NCBI GenBank assembly: GCA_002493755.1
Contig: DKZT01000002.1
Location: 1 to 14,047, forward strand
Direction of reading: 5' to 3'
Length of the DNA stretch: 14,047 bases
Source: Ruminococcaceae bacterium UBA7067
Lineage (GTDB): Bacteria > Bacillota > Clostridia > Oscillospirales > Acutalibacteraceae
The translations under genes were made by a program, and so were the position numbers. Positions 12,852 through 14,047 of the stretch are shown one piece after another (within the stretch, counting starts at the first letter, position 1; each line of letters opens with the position of its first letter). The notes below the pieces were generated by a model. It had not been told where the DNA came from, did no database searches, and worked only from the letters and a program-made list of their open reading frames with translations.

Positions 12852-13535
12852 ATGTTTGAACAAGTGACAACAAAGGCATTATTCGGCGACCTTGACAAAA
12901 CAATAGCAAAGCCGCTTCTGGAAAAGACGGTATATCCTTGGGAGGCTCTTGACGGACTGAAGGACTTTATTTTAGAGCTTGGCAAGGCTCTTCCTACCGA
13001 TAAATATGATAAAATCGGCGAGGACATATGGATTGCAAAGAGCGCAACCGTTGCACCCAGCGCGTCAATCACAGGACCGCTTATCGTGTGTGAAAACGCC
13101 GAGATAAGACACTGCGCCTTTATCAGAGGAGTAGCCATTGTCGGCGCAGGCGCGGTTGTGGGAAATTCCACAGAGCTTAAGGGCACGCTGTTGTTTGACG
13201 GTGTTCAGGTGCCGCATTATAACTATGTCGGCGATTCTATCTTAGGCTATAAGTCGCATATGGGCGCAGGCTCAATAACCTCAAACCTCAAATCTGATAA
13301 GACGATTGTGTATCTGGCGGTTGACGGCGAAAAGCTCTGCACCAACCGCAAAAAGCTCGGCGCAATACTGGGCGATAATGTTGAGGTTGGCTGTAATTCG
13401 GTACTGAACCCGGGTACGGTAATCGGCAAGAATACAACGGTTTATCCCGTTTCAATGGTAAGGGGATATGTTCCCGAGAACAGCATATATAAGTTCAAGG
13501 ACGAGGTAGTAGATAAAGTTAAGAGTGAAGAGTGA
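12852..13535 (+). CDS. left-handed beta-helix (hexapeptide repeat) protein, GlmU C-terminal-like
   Basis: This 227-residue protein has an N-terminal helical part (1-55) and then hexapeptide-repeat coils from about residue 57 to 207 (IWIAKSATVAPSASITGP, AIVGAGAVVG, GDNVEVGCNSVLNPGTVIG). The block VPHYNYVGDSILGYKSHMGAGS (120-141) resembles the acetyltransferase half of GlmU around its active-site region. There is no nucleotidyltransferase domain, unlike full GlmU. Members are trimeric acyltransferases or sugar-nucleotide-linked proteins; with the phosphohexomutase upstream, an activated-sugar role is likely. AAGGAGT precedes the ATG. The last codons (KVKSEE and stop) come from the GAGTGAA-type arm of the repeat at 13517, so the native C-terminus may have been replaced. 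Confidence 0.85.
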   Translation: MFEQVTTKALFGDLDKTIAKPLLEKTVYPWEALDGLKDFILELGKALPTDKYDKIGEDIWIAKSATVAPSASITGPLIVCENAEIRHCAFIRGVAIVGAGAVVGNSTELKGTLLFDGVQVPHYNYVGDSILGYKSHMGAGSITSNLKSDKTIVYLAVDGEKLCTNRKKLGAILGDNVEVGCNSVLNPGTVIGKNTTVYPVSMVRGYVPENSIYKFKDEVVDKVKSEE

Positions 13536-13688
13536 AGATGTTGTGCGGCTGCGCCGCAGTAAAGAATAAAGAATAATAAAGGTTGTCGCCGCAATGCGGC
13601 TCTGAAATTAAAAAATACCCGTAACGAGTTTTTTAATTCAAAGAGCCGCTTGCGGCGACAACCATATCTTCACTCTCAACTCTTAACT
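13517..13688. repeat. dispersed palindromic repeat, copy 2 (well preserved)
   Basis: The outer arms AGTTAAGAGTGAAGAGTG... (13517-13539) and their inverted partner (13666-13688) match at 21 of 23 positions. Inside are a TGCGGC/GCCGCA hairpin (13544-13558), TAAAGAATAAAGAATAATAAA text, and a large inner inverted repeat, 13581-13603 against 13642-13663 (22 bases paired, one gap), continued by GAAATTAAAAAA/TTTTTTAATTC. The loop is about 13 bases. No protein is encoded. The left arm overlaps the end of the beta-helix gene; the right end stops 15 bases before the stop codon of the YbjQ gene. The structure is MITE-like and may end transcription from both sides. Confidence 0.8.
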
Positions 13689-13703
13689 CTTTACTCTAAG
13701 CTG

Positions 13704-14015
13704 TCAAACAAACTTCACCGCTGTGCCGTAAGCCAGAATCTCAGCCGCACCCTGTGTGATGGAGTTTGACGTGTAGCGGATGCTTACGATTGCGTCGGCT
13801 CCCATCTGCTGTGCCTGCATAAACATTCTCTGTGTTGCTACCTGACGGGCGTTTGTCAGCATTTCGTTGTAGGAGGTAAGCTCGCCGCCGACTAAATTCT
13901 TAAAGCCTGCGAGAATGTCCTTGCCCATATGAACGCTCTGTACTGTGTTTCCCATTACAAGACCAAGCTCTGTTACGTTTCTTCCCGAGATGCTGTCTGT
14001 GGTTGTTAAAATCAT
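13704..14015 (-). CDS. YbjQ / UPF0145 family protein (heavy-metal-binding domain-like)
   Basis: This 103-residue cytoplasmic protein matches the whole YbjQ (UPF0145) family: it begins MILTTTDSISGRNVTELGLV, has GFKNLVGGELTSYNEMLTNA in the middle, then the helix with RMFMQAQQMGADAIVSIRY and ends in EILAYGTAVKFV. The family forms rings of small domains and has been called heavy-metal-binding from its fold, but the function is not established. The ATG has GTAGGAGC on its own strand about 8 bases before. The 32 bases to the window edge hold only the start of its control region. It is convergent with the beta-helix gene. Confidence 0.9.
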   Translation of the reverse strand: MILTTTDSISGRNVTELGLVMGNTVQSVHMGKDILAGFKNLVGGELTSYNEMLTNARQVATQRMFMQAQQMGADAIVSIRYTSNSITQGAAEILAYGTAVKFV

Positions 14016-14047
14016 ATTCTTTGCTCCTACAATATAAATTAAGGTGA

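Overview
The window looks like chromosomal DNA of an anaerobic, low-to-middle GC Firmicute, most likely a Clostridia/Ruminococcaceae-type gut or rumen bacterium. The reasons are strong AGGAGG-type ribosome binding sites, TATAAT promoters often with an extended -10, U-tract terminators, and protein relatives (CadC/CadA, PtsI, a Clostridia-type kinase-like protein, YbjQ). This assignment is inference from gene content; no rRNA or tRNA is present. No CRISPR array, transposase, integrase, tRNA or rRNA was seen.

Left part (1-5254) is visibly AT-richer and is a run of small accessory genes: a flavin split-barrel (PPOX-like) protein; an XRE regulator with a GyrI-like effector domain, paired with a C39-like cysteine peptidase; a DUF1801 protein; then an alpha/beta hydrolase, a frameshifted kinase-like pseudogene and a CDP-alcohol phosphatidyltransferase that probably share one transcript. 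Three of the junctions here have the same layout, a GGAAACTGCTCC-type terminator followed at once by an extended -10 promoter. Two of these promoters are near-identical copies.

Middle part (5255-9986): a textbook metal-resistance pair, a CadC-like ArsR repressor and a CadA-like P1B-2 ATPase, each preceded by the same operator-like sequence. The likely circuit is repressor release by Cd/Zn/Pb followed by metal export. Next comes ptsI (PTS enzyme I) with its own consensus promoter, a candidate operator palindrome and a 19-bp tandem duplication in its leader. It ends in a hairpin shared with the convergent gene that follows.

Right part (10004-14047): a MacB/LolD-type ABC ATPase on the minus strand with no permease in view; a dispersed palindromic repeat rich in GAGTGAA heptamers; a three-gene plus-strand operon (phosphohexomutase, a 78-residue unknown protein, a left-handed beta-helix protein) that suggests sugar-phosphate or nucleotide-sugar metabolism; a second, better preserved copy of the repeat whose terminal arm forms the end of the beta-helix reading frame; and a minus-strand YbjQ-family gene at the right edge.

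The observations most worth a second look are the hydrolase's C-terminal tail, which resembles the Asp motif of Na+-translocating decarboxylase beta subunits, the dispersed repeat family that runs into a coding sequence, the repeated terminator-promoter modules, the single-base frameshift in the kinase-like gene, and the paired CadC operators.
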